DNA of 64,000 nucleotides from a bacterium (GCA_016125225.1 WGME01000001.1:62001-126000); one strand, 5' to 3'. Counted from the first letter of the stretch, positions 26,782 to 35,474 are shown. Translations and numbers: made by a program. The notes: generated from the letters alone by a model not told the origin.

Positions 26782-27819
26782 ATGGCTGCGACCAAAATCG
26801 ATGTCTACAAGGAATGGCTCGGCATCCCAGAGGGTCCTCGTCCACCCGATCATTACGCCCTGCTGCGTCTTGTTCAGTTTGAAGACGATGCGGAAAAGAT
26901 CCGCAAGAACTATAAGAAGCTGAACGGGCATGTGCGGAAATATGCGACCGGGCAGTATGCCGGCGAGTCGCAGGAACTGCTGAACGAGCTCGCTCGGGCG
27001 ATGCTGTGCCTGACTGATGCCGAGCGCAAACGCGATTATGATCGCGAACTTGGCCGTGATGTCGATGCGGCGACCGATGATCAGGGCTCTCGCCCGCTGA
27101 CGAGTTACCTGCAAAGTCAGGGGCTCTTGACTGCAGATCAGGTCAACGAAGTCAAATCGCACGCCGAGCGCACGGGTCTGTCACTCCGCGACTCAGTGGT
27201 GCAGTTGAAGCTGGCCGATCAGGAAACCGCCACCCGGGCTTATGCGTCGGAGTTGGGGTACGCCTACGTCGATATCGCCGACATGATTCCCGACGAAGAC
27301 ACGCTCGATTCAGTGCCGAAGTCGGTGGTGCGGCGGTATACGTGCTTGCCATTGTTTGTCGATGGCGAACGCGTGCTGGTGGCCTGTGCCAACGAGCCGA
27401 GTCACGAACTGGAAGATGAAATCCGGTTGCGGTTCGGGTTGGCCATGCGAGCCGTGCTGGCGACCCCGAAAGCCATCAAGGAGGGCATCGATCAGTATTA
27501 CGCTCAAGGGCTCCGCAAAGAGAAAGCGGCGGCTCCCGTCAAATCCAAATCGAATTCCGCGGCGAACAAGCTCGTCGAGAAAGTCACGCAGAAAAAACAT
27601 CACTCGGAACTGACCGCCGAGGAGAAAGACGAACGCAAAAAGCTCGGTATCGTCCTCTGCTGCATGACATTTGTCGTGCTCGGCAACCTCGATGCCTGGG
27701 TGCTGTACGACATGATGTGGAAGTACTTTGCCCCCAGCTTCTTTCCGTTCGTCAGCACCATTCTGCTCGGCGGGCCGATTATGTTCGGCGTTTACCAGAG
27801 TTACATTCGGCCGCGCTAG
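26782..27819 (+). CDS. J-like, GspE-N-like, two-helix membrane protein
   Basis: A 345-residue fusion. Residues about 20-95 look like a J domain (DHYALLRLVQFEDDAEKIRKNYKKLN and LTDAERKRDYDREL), but the His-Pro-Asp loop that stimulates Hsp70 is missing and reads HVRKYATGQY. Residues about 105-245 resemble the GspE/MshE N-terminal domain (YLQSQGLLTADQVNEVK, LPLFVDGERVLVACANEP). A basic linker (KAAAPVKSKSN) precedes two membrane helices (about 284-305, 318-338). It follows the lidless Hsp70 by 171 bp, so the two may form a module at the membrane. The MshE family can bind cyclic di-GMP, but the key residues are not well conserved here. Confidence 0.72.
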   Translation: MAATKIDVYKEWLGIPEGPRPPDHYALLRLVQFEDDAEKIRKNYKKLNGHVRKYATGQYAGESQELLNELARAMLCLTDAERKRDYDRELGRDVDAATDDQGSRPLTSYLQSQGLLTADQVNEVKSHAERTGLSLRDSVVQLKLADQETATRAYASELGYAYVDIADMIPDEDTLDSVPKSVVRRYTCLPLFVDGERVLVACANEPSHELEDEIRLRFGLAMRAVLATPKAIKEGIDQYYAQGLRKEKAAAPVKSKSNSAANKLVEKVTQKKHHSELTAEEKDERKKLGIVLCCMTFVVLGNLDAWVLYDMMWKYFAPSFFPFVSTILLGGPIMFGVYQSYIRPR

Positions 27820-27830
27820 TCCATGAAAAC

Positions 27831-27856
27831 AGCCCAGGGATGGCGATCCCTGGGCT
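27831..27856. terminator. GAAGCCCAGGGAT-type hairpin, copy C
   Basis: Arms AGCCCAGGGAT and ATCCCTGGGCT around GGCG, between the convergent J-like and esterase genes. It is placed to terminate both. Confidence 0.7.
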
Positions 27857-27885
27857 TCCAATCGATGTACAACGAACCGTTAAGA

Positions 27886-28776
27886 TTATTTCTTCAGATG
27901 CTGATCGAAGAAGGCCCACATCGCGTCATCAGCCTTCTTCGCGGCGTCCCCCCCGAAGCCATGCCCCTGGCCTTCCAGAATCACCAGTTCATGCGGCACG
28001 CCCGCCGCTTTCAGGGCCTTATCCAGAATCTCGGCCTGTTCGACGGGGACGAGTTCATCGGCGGAACCATGCAAGGTTAAGACCGGCGGATCGTCTTTGG
28101 TCACATAAGTGACAGGACTAACCGCCAGGTACATCTGCGGTTGTTCTTCCGGCGTGCCGTTACAAAGAGCCTTCACCAATCCATAGACGGCGGGAGTCGA
28201 CTTGAACAGCACACGCAGTTCGGTGGGTCCGAAGGTGTTGCAGACGGCCTGTACTCGGCTCGATTGACCGCTATTTCCCAGGTCGCCTTCCAGACCATCG
28301 TTGCTGTCGGTCAGTCCGACCAGCAGGCTGAGATGGCCTCCGGCCGATGCACCGGTCACACCGATGCGCTGCGGATCGATGTGGTATTCGCTGGCATGGG
28401 CTCGCAACCAGCGAATCGCGGCTTTGCAATCGTGAATCTGTGACGGAAAAGGTTCTTTCGGCACGCCAGTTTGCGGATCGGGCTGCGTCAGTCGGTAACT
28501 GATGGTCGCCGCAACATAACCCTTCTGGGCCGCCGTTTCGATCGCAGTTCGATAGACGAGCCGATTGCCCCCGGACCAACCTCCGCCATGAATGAAGACC
28601 AGACAGGGAAACGGTCCGTCTCCCTGAGTCGGCTGGGCGATATCGAGTTGCAATTTGATATCCCCCACGGTGGCGTAGGTCACGTTACTTTCGACGCGCA
28701 CGCCGTCAGCCGCCGACAGAGGAAAACTGCTGGCGAATAGAATGGCCTGTGCCAGTAACACTCCGCGGAACATCAT
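27886..28776 (-). CDS. Secreted alpha/beta-hydrolase esterase
   Basis: A 296-residue exported hydrolase. Signal peptide MMFRGVLLAQAILFASSFPL, then an esterase of the BD-FAE/acetyl-esterase type: VFIHGGGWSGG (oxyanion), GVTGASAGGHLSL (nucleophile Ser), LHGSADELVPV (Asp) and EGQGHGFGG (His). It probably hydrolyses an ester of a carbohydrate or small molecule. ATG 28776 has GAAGGGG on the minus strand directly upstream and gives the signal peptide; upstream in-frame starts to 28941 add non-family sequence. It points away from the DUF1080 gene. Confidence 0.9.
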   Translation of the reverse strand: MMFRGVLLAQAILFASSFPLSAADGVRVESNVTYATVGDIKLQLDIAQPTQGDGPFPCLVFIHGGGWSGGNRLVYRTAIETAAQKGYVAATISYRLTQPDPQTGVPKEPFPSQIHDCKAAIRWLRAHASEYHIDPQRIGVTGASAGGHLSLLVGLTDSNDGLEGDLGNSGQSSRVQAVCNTFGPTELRVLFKSTPAVYGLVKALCNGTPEEQPQMYLAVSPVTYVTKDDPPVLTLHGSADELVPVEQAEILDKALKAAGVPHELVILEGQGHGFGGDAAKKADDAMWAFFDQHLKK

Positions 28777-29003
28777 GACCCCTTCGCGATAATGTGATGT
28801 CGTCGACATGCTCTCTGTTATGAGGAATTGTCGCTGATTGGCTTCCGGGGGACAAGTTGTTGCCACCGCTGAACAGTTAAAGTCCCCGAGCCTGCCGTGA
28901 ATGGCGCTTGCGTTACTGAACGGTGCGTACCAGAATACCACAACTTCTCAACGAGTCCCCGTCGGTTCTCGGCATCTGCGTCTTAATCAGGATGAATAGC
29001 ACC

Positions 29004-29999
29004 ATGATGCGATTGCGGTTTGCGAGTTGGTTATGTGCATTTGCTTGTAGCTTCTCCGCAGGTTCTCTGCTGGCACAAGATGCCAAGCCCAAGCCGGCCC
29101 TCTCTCCCAGCGAAGCCGATAGCGACGCCGCCTTTCAGGGGGAATACAGCGGCGACATCACCATCGAAGGCCAATCCGTCAGGTATGGTGCCCAGATTAT
29201 CGCCTTGGGCAAAGGACATTTTCACGGCGTGGGTTACCCCGGGGGATTGCCCGGCGACGGATTTCTCGGCGGGGAAAAACTCGAAGGCGATGGCATTCTG
29301 ATGAATGACCAGATCGAGTTCCCCGAAGTCGAGGCAATGGCAGTCGTTAGAGACGGGGCCATTATCATCAGCACCACCAATGGCGAAAAACTCGGTGAGT
29401 TACGACACGTCAAACGCGAAAGCCCCACACTGGGTGCCAAGCCGCCGACCGGAGCCGTGGTCCTCTTCGATGGCAAATCGGCTGATACCTTCGAGAATGG
29501 CAAGCTGTCGGAGGATGGCCTGTTGATGCAGGGCGTCACCAGCCGCGAGAAGTTCCAGAACGCGACCGTGCATCTCGAATTTCTGCTGTCCTACATGCCT
29601 GAAGCCCGTGGTCAGGCCCGCGCCAACAGCGGCTGTTATCTGCAGGGCCGCTATGAAGTACAGATCCTCGATTCCTTTGGGCTTTCCGGGGAAAACAACG
29701 AATGCGGCGGGATCTACGGAATCCGCGCTCCCAGCGTTAACATGTGCTACCCGCCAATGACCTGGCAGACGTACGACATTGATTTCACCGCCGCGAAGTT
29801 CGACAGTTCCGGAAACAAAACCGCCGATGCCCGCATGACCGTGAAGCACAACGGCGAAGTGATCCACAAAGATGTCGCCGTCCCGAAAACCACCACCGCC
29901 GCTCCGGTGAAAGAAGGTCCGGAACCCGGGCCGCTCTACCTGCAAGACCATGGCAATCCGATCCGGTTTCGGAACATCTGGATTGTCGAACGGCCGTAA
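29004..29999 (+). CDS. DUF1080 protein (3-keto-disaccharide hydrolase-like), secreted
   Basis: A 331-residue exported protein. Signal peptide near residues 1-25 (MMRLRFASWLCAFACSFSAG). The C-terminal half, from VLFDGKSADTFENG through FLLSYMPEARGQARANSGCYLQGRYEVQILDSFG to RFRNIWIVERP, is the DUF1080 (PF06439) beta-sandwich of concanavalin-like fold linked to sugar hydrolysis in planctomycetes. An N-terminal piece (about 40-135) is a separate small domain of unknown role. ATG 29004 has AGGA eleven bases upstream; ATG 28992 is the alternative. It is divergent from the esterase gene. Confidence 0.87.
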   Translation: MMRLRFASWLCAFACSFSAGSLLAQDAKPKPALSPSEADSDAAFQGEYSGDITIEGQSVRYGAQIIALGKGHFHGVGYPGGLPGDGFLGGEKLEGDGILMNDQIEFPEVEAMAVVRDGAIIISTTNGEKLGELRHVKRESPTLGAKPPTGAVVLFDGKSADTFENGKLSEDGLLMQGVTSREKFQNATVHLEFLLSYMPEARGQARANSGCYLQGRYEVQILDSFGLSGENNECGGIYGIRAPSVNMCYPPMTWQTYDIDFTAAKFDSSGNKTADARMTVKHNGEVIHKDVAVPKTTTAAPVKEGPEPGPLYLQDHGNPIRFRNIWIVERP

Positions 30000-30074
30000 A
30001 TCTGTCGTGACAGATTTTCCGGTGAACTCGGCCAGGAGAGACCGAGGGCCGTTCGAATTTCACGGAGGGTGCGA

Positions 30075-30329
30075 ATGCTGGCGGTATCCCGGCGGGTGGG
30101 CGAGAAGATTCTGATCGAAGACATTACCTTGACGGTGGTGTCGATCTCGTCCACCGCGATTGAATTGTCTCTGGCAAAGCGCAACAGTCCGGCGACCGTG
30201 TTCACGCTGAAGCCCACCCAGTTTGTGCTGGCCTGCTATAATGTGCGGATCGGCGTGGTTCGGGTGCAGGGAGAACGGGTGCGGCTGGGTTTCGAGATTC
30301 CCGAAACGGTCAAAATCGCCCGGTTGTAA
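30075..30329 (+). CDS. CsrA-like RNA-binding regulator with a central insertion
   Basis: An 84-residue protein. It opens like CsrA ([16 protein letters not shown]) and ends like CsrA ([28 protein letters not shown]). Between them is about 40 extra residues including [16 protein letters not shown] and [16 protein letters not shown], and the C-terminal helix of normal CsrA is missing. CsrA proteins bind GGA in mRNA leaders to control translation. The ATG at 30075 has perfect Shine-Dalgarno GGAGGG five bases upstream and is preferred over GTG 30069. It sits directly before trpB, whose leader holds a GGA-containing hairpin. Confidence 0.82.
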   Translation: MLAVSRRVGEKILIEDITLTVVSISSTAIELSLAKRNSPATVFTLKPTQFVLACYNVRIGVVRVQGERVRLGFEIPETVKIARL

Positions 30330-30381
30330 CGAAATCGGGAATCCGCGAACCTGCACAGCCCAACGGTTCTCTCCCCGACAA

Positions 30382-30411
30382 TTGACCCCGTTGGCCCGCT
30401 CGTCGCATAAT
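30382..30411 (+). promoter_or_regulatory. Candidate trpB promoter
   Basis: TTGACC (30382-30387), 18-bp spacer, CATAAT (30406-30411); each box matches consensus at five of six positions. Transcription would begin just before the leader hairpin at 30425-30456, 73 bp before trpB. Confidence 0.55.
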
Positions 30412-30424
30412 CGAGACCAGAAAC

Positions 30425-30456
30425 CGAAGCCCACGGATGGTGATTCGTGGGCTTCG
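30425..30456. repeat. GAAGCCC-type hairpin, copy D, in the trpB leader
   Basis: Arms CGAAGCCCACG and CGTGGGCTTCG enclose a 10-base loop GATGGTGATT, so the sequence ACGGA spans the stem-loop junction. It belongs to the dispersed GAAGCCCAGGGAT family but has a diverged centre and a longer loop. It lies between a promoter and the trpB start rather than at a gene end. Confidence 0.7.
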
Positions 30457-30483
30457 CCTGTTGATTCGGAAAGTGAAATTGCC

Positions 30484-31710
30484 ATGACCGCCGCGTCCGC
30501 CGCTCCGCCCAGTGCCTCGTCACAAGTGCCCGATGAACAGGGCCGGTTCGGGGAATTCGGCCGCCGATTCGTCCCTGAAACGCTGATGTTTGCCCTCGAA
30601 CAGCTCACCGAAGAATATCGTAAAGCCAAGCAGGACCCGGCCTTTCAGCAGCAACTCGACCAGCTTCTCCGCACGTTCGTCGGCCGTCCGAACCCGCTCT
30701 ACTTTGCGGAACGCCTAACCCAGGCCTGTGGCGGTGCCCAGATTTACTTCAAGCGGGAAGACCTGAACCATACCGGTGCCCACAAGATCAATAACACCAT
30801 CGGCCAGACATTGTTGACGCTCCGCATGGGCAAGACCCGCGTGATCGCCGAAACCGGAGCCGGTCAGCATGGTGTGGCGACCGCGACGGCCTGTGCACGC
30901 TTCGGCCTGCCCTGTGTGGTCTACATGGGCGAAGAAGACATTCGCCGCCAGAAGTTGAACGTCTTCATCATGCGGACCATGGGGGCGGAAGTCCGCTCAG
31001 TCACCAGTGGTTCGCGGACCCTGCGGGACGCCATCAACGAAGCCATGCGTGACTGGATGTCGAGTGTCGAAGACACTCATTACATTCTCGGTTCGGTCGT
31101 CGGCCCGCATCCCTTCCCCATGATCGTCCGCGATTTTCAATCAGTGATCGGCAAGGAAGCCCGGCAGCAATCGCTGGAAACCTTCGGCCGTCTGCCTGAT
31201 GAAGTGGTGGCCTGTGTCGGCGGCGGTTCCAACTCGGCGGGTATGTTCTATCCGTTTGTGGAAGATGCGTCGGTCGCGATCACCGGTGTCGAAGCCGGTG
31301 GCCGTAGTTCAACTCCCGGCGAACACGCCAGCACTTTGAGCTATGGCAAGAAAGGTGTCCTGCACGGCAGCTACAGCTATGTGCTGCAGGACGATGACGG
31401 ACAGACCGCTGATGTCCATTCGATTTCGGCCGGTCTCGATTACCCCGGAGTCGGCCCGGAACACAGCTACTGGAAAGACACCGGCCGCGTGAAGTACGTC
31501 GCCATCGGCGATGAGGCCGCCTTGAAGACCGTGCAATACACCGCACGAACCGAAGGCATTCTGCCGGCCCTCGAATCGTCGCATGCCCTGGCCTATGCCA
31601 TCGACCGGGCGAAGCAACTCGATCCGTCGAAAATCATTGTGGTCTGCCTCTCGGGTCGCGGTGACAAAGACGTTTACGAAGTGGCCCAGCTGACCGGTCA
31701 ATCGCTGTGA
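30484..31710 (+). CDS. trpB: Tryptophan synthase beta chain
   Basis: A 408-residue PLP enzyme that joins indole and serine to tryptophan. [19 protein letters not shown] opens the family region. The PLP lysine is in [14 protein letters not shown], with [30 protein letters not shown] and [14 protein letters not shown] after it. ATG 30484 is chosen; the in-frame track to 30223 runs through the CsrA end and leader. An N-terminal Ala/Ser/Pro extension of about 20 residues precedes the family core. With trpA, one VOC gene apart, it forms the tryptophan synthase pair. Confidence 0.96.
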   Translation: MTAASAAPPSASSQVPDEQGRFGEFGRRFVPETLMFALEQLTEEYRKAKQDPAFQQQLDQLLRTFVGRPNPLYFAERLTQACGGAQIYFKREDLNHTGAHKINNTIGQTLLTLRMGKTRVIAETGAGQHGVATATACARFGLPCVVYMGEEDIRRQKLNVFIMRTMGAEVRSVTSGSRTLRDAINEAMRDWMSSVEDTHYILGSVVGPHPFPMIVRDFQSVIGKEARQQSLETFGRLPDEVVACVGGGSNSAGMFYPFVEDASVAITGVEAGGRSSTPGEHASTLSYGKKGVLHGSYSYVLQDDDGQTADVHSISAGLDYPGVGPEHSYWKDTGRVKYVAIGDEAALKTVQYTARTEGILPALESSHALAYAIDRAKQLDPSKIIVVCLSGRGDKDVYEVAQLTGQSL

Positions 31711-31760
31711 TTCCCCGTACCGTTTTCACTCAGAACAGAACGTCTTGAGGAGCAGATGTC

Positions 31761-32108
31761 ATGCACATCGAATGTTTCAAGTACGTGCTGTATGTGATCG
31801 ACATGAGCCGGGCTGTGCGATTCTATCAACAGGCCTTCGGCCTGCAGGCGAAGCTCGAAACGCCCCACTGGTCGGAAGTGACCTGGGGCGATGTGATTCT
31901 CGGCCTGCACGCGGGAGCGGAACCCGAACAACGTACCACCGGCGTGAGCCTGCAGGTAACCGATTTAGACGCCGCCTTGCAGGAAGTGGTCGCAGCCGGG
32001 GGCCGCATCATCGACCCGCCGGTCTCGCGTCCCGGCGAACCGATCCGCCTCGCCACCATCGCCGACACCGAAAACAACACCCTGATGATGACGCAGTACA
32101 TTGGTTGA
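31761..32108 (+). CDS. VOC (glyoxalase/dioxygenase)-family protein
   Basis: A 115-residue protein with one vicinal-oxygen-chelate fold: HIECFKYVLYVIDMSRAVRFYQQAFGL, WGDVILGLHAG, VSLQVTDLDAALQEVVAAGG and IADTENNTLMMTQ. Members bind metal and act as lyases, dioxygenases or resistance proteins; this one's substrate is unknown. GAGGAG lies nine bases before ATG 31761. It lies between trpB and trpA and is probably co-transcribed. Confidence 0.85.
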   Translation: MHIECFKYVLYVIDMSRAVRFYQQAFGLQAKLETPHWSEVTWGDVILGLHAGAEPEQRTTGVSLQVTDLDAALQEVVAAGGRIIDPPVSRPGEPIRLATIADTENNTLMMTQYIG

Positions 32109-32144
32109 AAAGCTCTCACTGAAACTCTTAACGAAGTAACCACC

Positions 32145-32963
32145 GTGACTCCCAGCGATCGCATTTCCGCCGCCTTTCAGACACGCCAGACTCAGCAGCA
32201 GTTAGCCTTCATTCCGTTCGTCACGGCGGGCGATCCGGATCTGTCGGTCACCTGCGATCTCATTCGCGAACTTTCAGCGGCTGGGGCTGACCTCATCGAA
32301 GTCGGCTTTCCCTACAGCGACCCGATTGCTGATGGTCCGGTGATTCAATCGAGCTATACGCGGGCACTCAATCACAAGGTGAAACTCGATGACATCTTTG
32401 CCGCGGTGGCGAAAGTCAGCCGCGAGATTCCGACGCCGCTGCTGGCGATGGTGTCGTATGCGATCATCTTCCGCAGTGGTTCCGAACGGTTCGTGCAACG
32501 CGCGGTGGAAGCAGGTTTCTGTGGGTTGATTGTCCCCGATCTGCCGGGCGATGAAGCCGCGGAGTTCGCTCAACTCACCAGCCAAGCCGGGTTAGCCTTG
32601 GTGCAGTTGGTGGCTCCCACGACGCCTGCCGTCCGCCTGGAACGCATCCTGAAACAGGCCAGCGGCTTTGTGTACTGCATCGCCGTCGCGGGCACCACCG
32701 GCGTGAAGGAAGCCTTGCCCTCGGACCTGACGCAGATGCTCGGCCAACTGCGGAAGCAGACGAAGCTGCCGCTGGCTGTCGGCTTCGGCGTGAGCCGTCC
32801 GGAACAGGTCCGCGGCTTAAAAGGCCTCGCCGACGGTGCCATCGTCGGGTCCGCTTTGGTCAAATTTCTGACGCCGAAAGAAGGCGAAACGCTGGACCTG
32901 CCGACCGCAAAGCAGGACGTCAAACAATTGGCCAACGATCTGGCCACGGCTGCACACGGATAG
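32145..32963 (+). CDS. trpA: Tryptophan synthase alpha chain
   Basis: A 272-residue TIM-barrel lyase that cleaves indole-3-glycerol phosphate to indole. Motifs: FIPFVTAGDPDLSVT, GADLIEVGFPYSDPIADGPVIQ (catalytic Glu and Asp), GLIVPDLPGDEA, LVAPTTPAVRLERI, FVYCIAVAGTTG and PLAVGFGVSRPEQV. The start is GTG 32145 because MTPSDRISAAF is the usual opening. A toxin-antitoxin pair follows 18 bp later. Confidence 0.96.
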   Translation: MTPSDRISAAFQTRQTQQQLAFIPFVTAGDPDLSVTCDLIRELSAAGADLIEVGFPYSDPIADGPVIQSSYTRALNHKVKLDDIFAAVAKVSREIPTPLLAMVSYAIIFRSGSERFVQRAVEAGFCGLIVPDLPGDEAAEFAQLTSQAGLALVQLVAPTTPAVRLERILKQASGFVYCIAVAGTTGVKEALPSDLTQMLGQLRKQTKLPLAVGFGVSRPEQVRGLKGLADGAIVGSALVKFLTPKEGETLDLPTAKQDVKQLANDLATAAHG

Positions 32964-32981
32964 TATAGGGGGGAGGTTGGT

Positions 32982-33200
32982 ATGGCCATTTCCAAATCGG
33001 AACTGCAGGCACTGACATCGGCGGAGAAGCTGTCCGTCATCGAATTCCTCTGGGATGATCTGACAGCTTCACCGGAACCCTGGCAACTCCCGGAATGGAT
33101 TCGCCAGGAAGCCGATCGTCGTCGAGCCGAAATGGACCAACCCGATTTTGGCCTCACGCACGACGAAGTCTGGTCGCGGATTGACGCGGACGATGAGTAG
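32982..33200 (+). CDS. Addiction-module antitoxin (PF09720-type)
   Basis: A 72-residue acidic protein. The pattern LTSAEKLSVIEFLWDDLTASPEPWQLPEWIRQEADRR and DEVWSRI matches the short RelB/ParD-like antitoxins called addiction module components. GGGGGGAGG precedes ATG 32982. Its stop overlaps the toxin start by 8 bp, so the pair is translationally coupled. It should bind and neutralise the following toxin and repress the operon. Confidence 0.82.
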   Translation: MAISKSELQALTSAEKLSVIEFLWDDLTASPEPWQLPEWIRQEADRRRAEMDQPDFGLTHDEVWSRIDADDE

Positions 33201-33495
33201 GTTTTTACGCTACCATCCTCTGTTTGATTGCGACGTTCGAGCCGCCGTTCGATGGTATAACCGCTGTGCCTCCGGATTAGGAGAGATGTTCAAGTCGCAG
33301 GTCAAGCAGACCGTGCAAAGAGTTCAGGCGGACCCGGAAAGTTACAGCCAGTTAACACCGCGCTGCCGTTACCTCGAATTAAAGAAGTTTCCCTATATCC
33401 TCGTATTTGATGTGACGGCAGACGCATTGCTGATACTGGCGGTGCTTCATACGGCTCAATCACCAGAGAAATGGCAGGATCGGTTAGACGAATAA
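33193..33495 (+). CDS. RelE/ParE-family toxin
   Basis: A 100-residue protein with a ParE/RelE profile: FLRYHPLFDCDVRAAVRWYN, LGEMFKSQVKQTVQRVQADPESY, and CRYLELKKFPYILVFDVTADALLILAVLHTAQSPEKWQ. ATG 33193 starts inside the antitoxin, 8 bp before its stop. ParE toxins act on gyrase and RelE toxins cut ribosomal mRNA; which applies here is not decided by the sequence. The C-terminus ends RLDE, and the yggS gene begins 8 bp later. Confidence 0.85.
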   Translation: MSRFLRYHPLFDCDVRAAVRWYNRCASGLGEMFKSQVKQTVQRVQADPESYSQLTPRCRYLELKKFPYILVFDVTADALLILAVLHTAQSPEKWQDRLDE

Positions 33496-33503
33496 TTTCT
33501 CAA

Positions 33504-34211
33504 ATGTCGGATCTTAATTCCCTGCAAAAACATCTCAGCGAAGTCCACGCCCGTATGCAGGCGGCTTGTGCGCGGGCCAATCGATCGCCCGGCGACATCA
33601 CGCTGGTGGCAGTGACGAAATACACCGATCTCGCTTCGATCCGTGGCCTGTATGACCTGGGGGTGCGGGACTTTGGCGAAAGTCGTCCGCAACAGTTAGC
33701 CGCCCGGGCTGCAGAGTTGCCCGCCGACATCCGCTGGCATCTCATCGGGCATCTGCAGCGGAACAAAGCGGCGATTGTATTACCGGTCACTTCGCTGATT
33801 CACTCGGTTGATTCGCTGCGGTTAGCCCGGCAGCTGCAAGCCGATGCACTCAAGCAACAGCGCACCATCGCCTGTCTGCTCGAAGTCAACGTCTCTGGCG
33901 AAGTGAGCAAAGATGGCTGGTCGCCGGATGATCTGCGGGCGGCCTGGTCAGAACTGGTCACGATGTCGCATATCGAGTTTCGCGGGCTGATGACGATGGC
34001 CCCGTTGGAAGGCGACCCGGAAGCGGCACGCCCCGTCTTTCACGGCTTGAGAAACCTGCGTGACGAACTAATCGCCCTGCAACCGGAACAAACCTTGCCG
34101 GAACTTTCGATGGGCATGAGTGGCGACTTTGAAGTGGGCATCGAAGAAGGAGCCACGCTAGTCCGCGTGGGTTCCGCTCTCTTCGAAGAACTGCCCGATC
34201 AGCAACCTTGA
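33504..34211 (+). CDS. yggS: YggS/PLPBP-family pyridoxal-phosphate homeostasis protein
   Basis: A 235-residue PLP-binding TIM-barrel protein. The PLP Lys is in ITLVAVTKYTDL; FGESRPQQLAARAAEL, WHLIGHLQRNKA, LLEVNVSGEVSKDGW, RGLMTMAPLEGD and LSMGMSGDFEVGIEEGATLVRVG complete the family. It acts in vitamin B6 and amino-acid homeostasis. ATG 33504 is the MSDLNSL start; the earlier in-frame codon at 33471 lies in the toxin. The gene sits 8 bp after the toxin. Confidence 0.93.
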   Translation: MSDLNSLQKHLSEVHARMQAACARANRSPGDITLVAVTKYTDLASIRGLYDLGVRDFGESRPQQLAARAAELPADIRWHLIGHLQRNKAAIVLPVTSLIHSVDSLRLARQLQADALKQQRTIACLLEVNVSGEVSKDGWSPDDLRAAWSELVTMSHIEFRGLMTMAPLEGDPEAARPVFHGLRNLRDELIALQPEQTLPELSMGMSGDFEVGIEEGATLVRVGSALFEELPDQQP

Positions 34212-34215
34212 ACTT

Positions 34216-35091
34216 TCAACGGCGATTTCGCTTCGGCCTACGTCTTTTTGGCTTCGGCTGGCAGACCGCACAAAAGAACGTCGATCGCTGGGCCTGCACG
34301 ATGCGCACTACGGAACCTTGCCCGCAGGTCGAACAGGGTTCGCGCTCGCGGTCATAGACCCGGTGGGCATTCTGGTATCCGCCGCTCTTGTTCAAGGCAT
34401 TGCGATAAGTCCCGTCGGATAGTGTGGAGCCTTCGTAACGGATGGCTTCTTCCAGCACTTCGACGGTGTTCGCCCTCAGACCGGCAATCTGGTCGGCAGT
34501 TAATTGGTCGCTAGGGGTTTCCGGGTGGATGCGGGTGCGGTGCAGGATTTCGCTGGCATACAGATTGCCAATTCCCGCGATCCGTTTCTGATCGAGCAGC
34601 AGCACTTTGATCGGCCGGCTTGTCGCGTGACAAATGGTCTGCCAGTCATCGATCGTGGCCAGTAACGCATCGGGACCAAGTTGCCCGAGCTTCAATTTCT
34701 GCTCGAACTGACCAGGACCAAAATGGGTGACGGTGCCCAACCCCCGGCGATCCCAGAACCACAGCGAGGGATAATCTCCGGCTCCGGCGAGTTGCCATTC
34801 AATCCGCAAATGCTGCACGGACGGCGGATCACTCAATAGCATCAAACCCGTCATCCGTGGTTCAATCGCCAGATGCGATGCATCACTGAGAACCAGCACC
34901 ACCCGTTTTGCAAGCCGTTCCACGCGCTCGATGGTTCGCCCGGCAACCAAAGCCGTCAGTTTCTGTGCCGGAGGCGTGAGGGTGAGAGGCTTGCAGGCGG
35001 TCTGGCAAATCCGCATGTGCCGGATTTTCCGCCCGGTGATGTGGGGGCGAATGCCCCGGACCATCGTTTCGACTTCCGGAAGTTCAGGCAC
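34216..35091 (-). CDS. mutM: Formamidopyrimidine-DNA glycosylase
   Basis: A 291-residue DNA repair enzyme that removes 8-oxoguanine. It must begin at GTG 35091, because the next residues are PELPEVET, in which Pro and Glu are catalytic. Further motifs are PRMTGLMLL, IAGIGNLYASEILHRTRIHP and the C-terminal zinc finger CSTCGQGS with CAVC. A basic tail KPKRRRPKRNRR follows the finger. Upstream in-frame codons to 35151 give no family sequence. It is convergent with yggS, 4 bp apart. Confidence 0.96.
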   Translation of the reverse strand: MPELPEVETMVRGIRPHITGRKIRHMRICQTACKPLTLTPPAQKLTALVAGRTIERVERLAKRVVLVLSDASHLAIEPRMTGLMLLSDPPSVQHLRIEWQLAGAGDYPSLWFWDRRGLGTVTHFGPGQFEQKLKLGQLGPDALLATIDDWQTICHATSRPIKVLLLDQKRIAGIGNLYASEILHRTRIHPETPSDQLTADQIAGLRANTVEVLEEAIRYEGSTLSDGTYRNALNKSGGYQNAHRVYDREREPCSTCGQGSVVRIVQAQRSTFFCAVCQPKPKRRRPKRNRR

Positions 35092-35474
35092 GCAACGATT
35101 CCTCAGCGTGAACGGGTCGTGACCGGTGCGGGAACCCTGCCGGACTGGCAAAGCTCCCGGAGTGTAGCGTCAAACCCTGAGACGACGAATTCCCCCGCCG
35201 ACCGCATTCTAGCGGGAATTCTTGTTGAAATGTGCGATCGCCAGACGTTGTGATTTCGAGCCCGGAATTCGCAGATCCTGCTTGACGGCGCTTCCCCGCA
35301 GGACGATGCTAAATCCCACGGGGCAAAGTCTGTTTGCGCAGTCAGGGACCGTGTGACCTGCCTGACAGTTGATGCACTTGGCCCGATGGCGACCATTCGC
35401 ACGAAAACTACTCGCAACGCAGATCGGCCGGCAATCGCCCGGTTCGACGTTCATAACGTTTGAGGAGCATCGAG
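35092..35474. other. Intergenic gap upstream of the DUF1598-like gene
   Basis: The 383 bp between divergent mutM and the DUF1598-like gene hold no convincing gene. TTGACG at 35279-35284 is a possible -35, but no good -10 is placed 16-18 bp beyond. GAGGAG at 35463-35468 is the ribosome site of the next gene. Confidence 0.4.
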
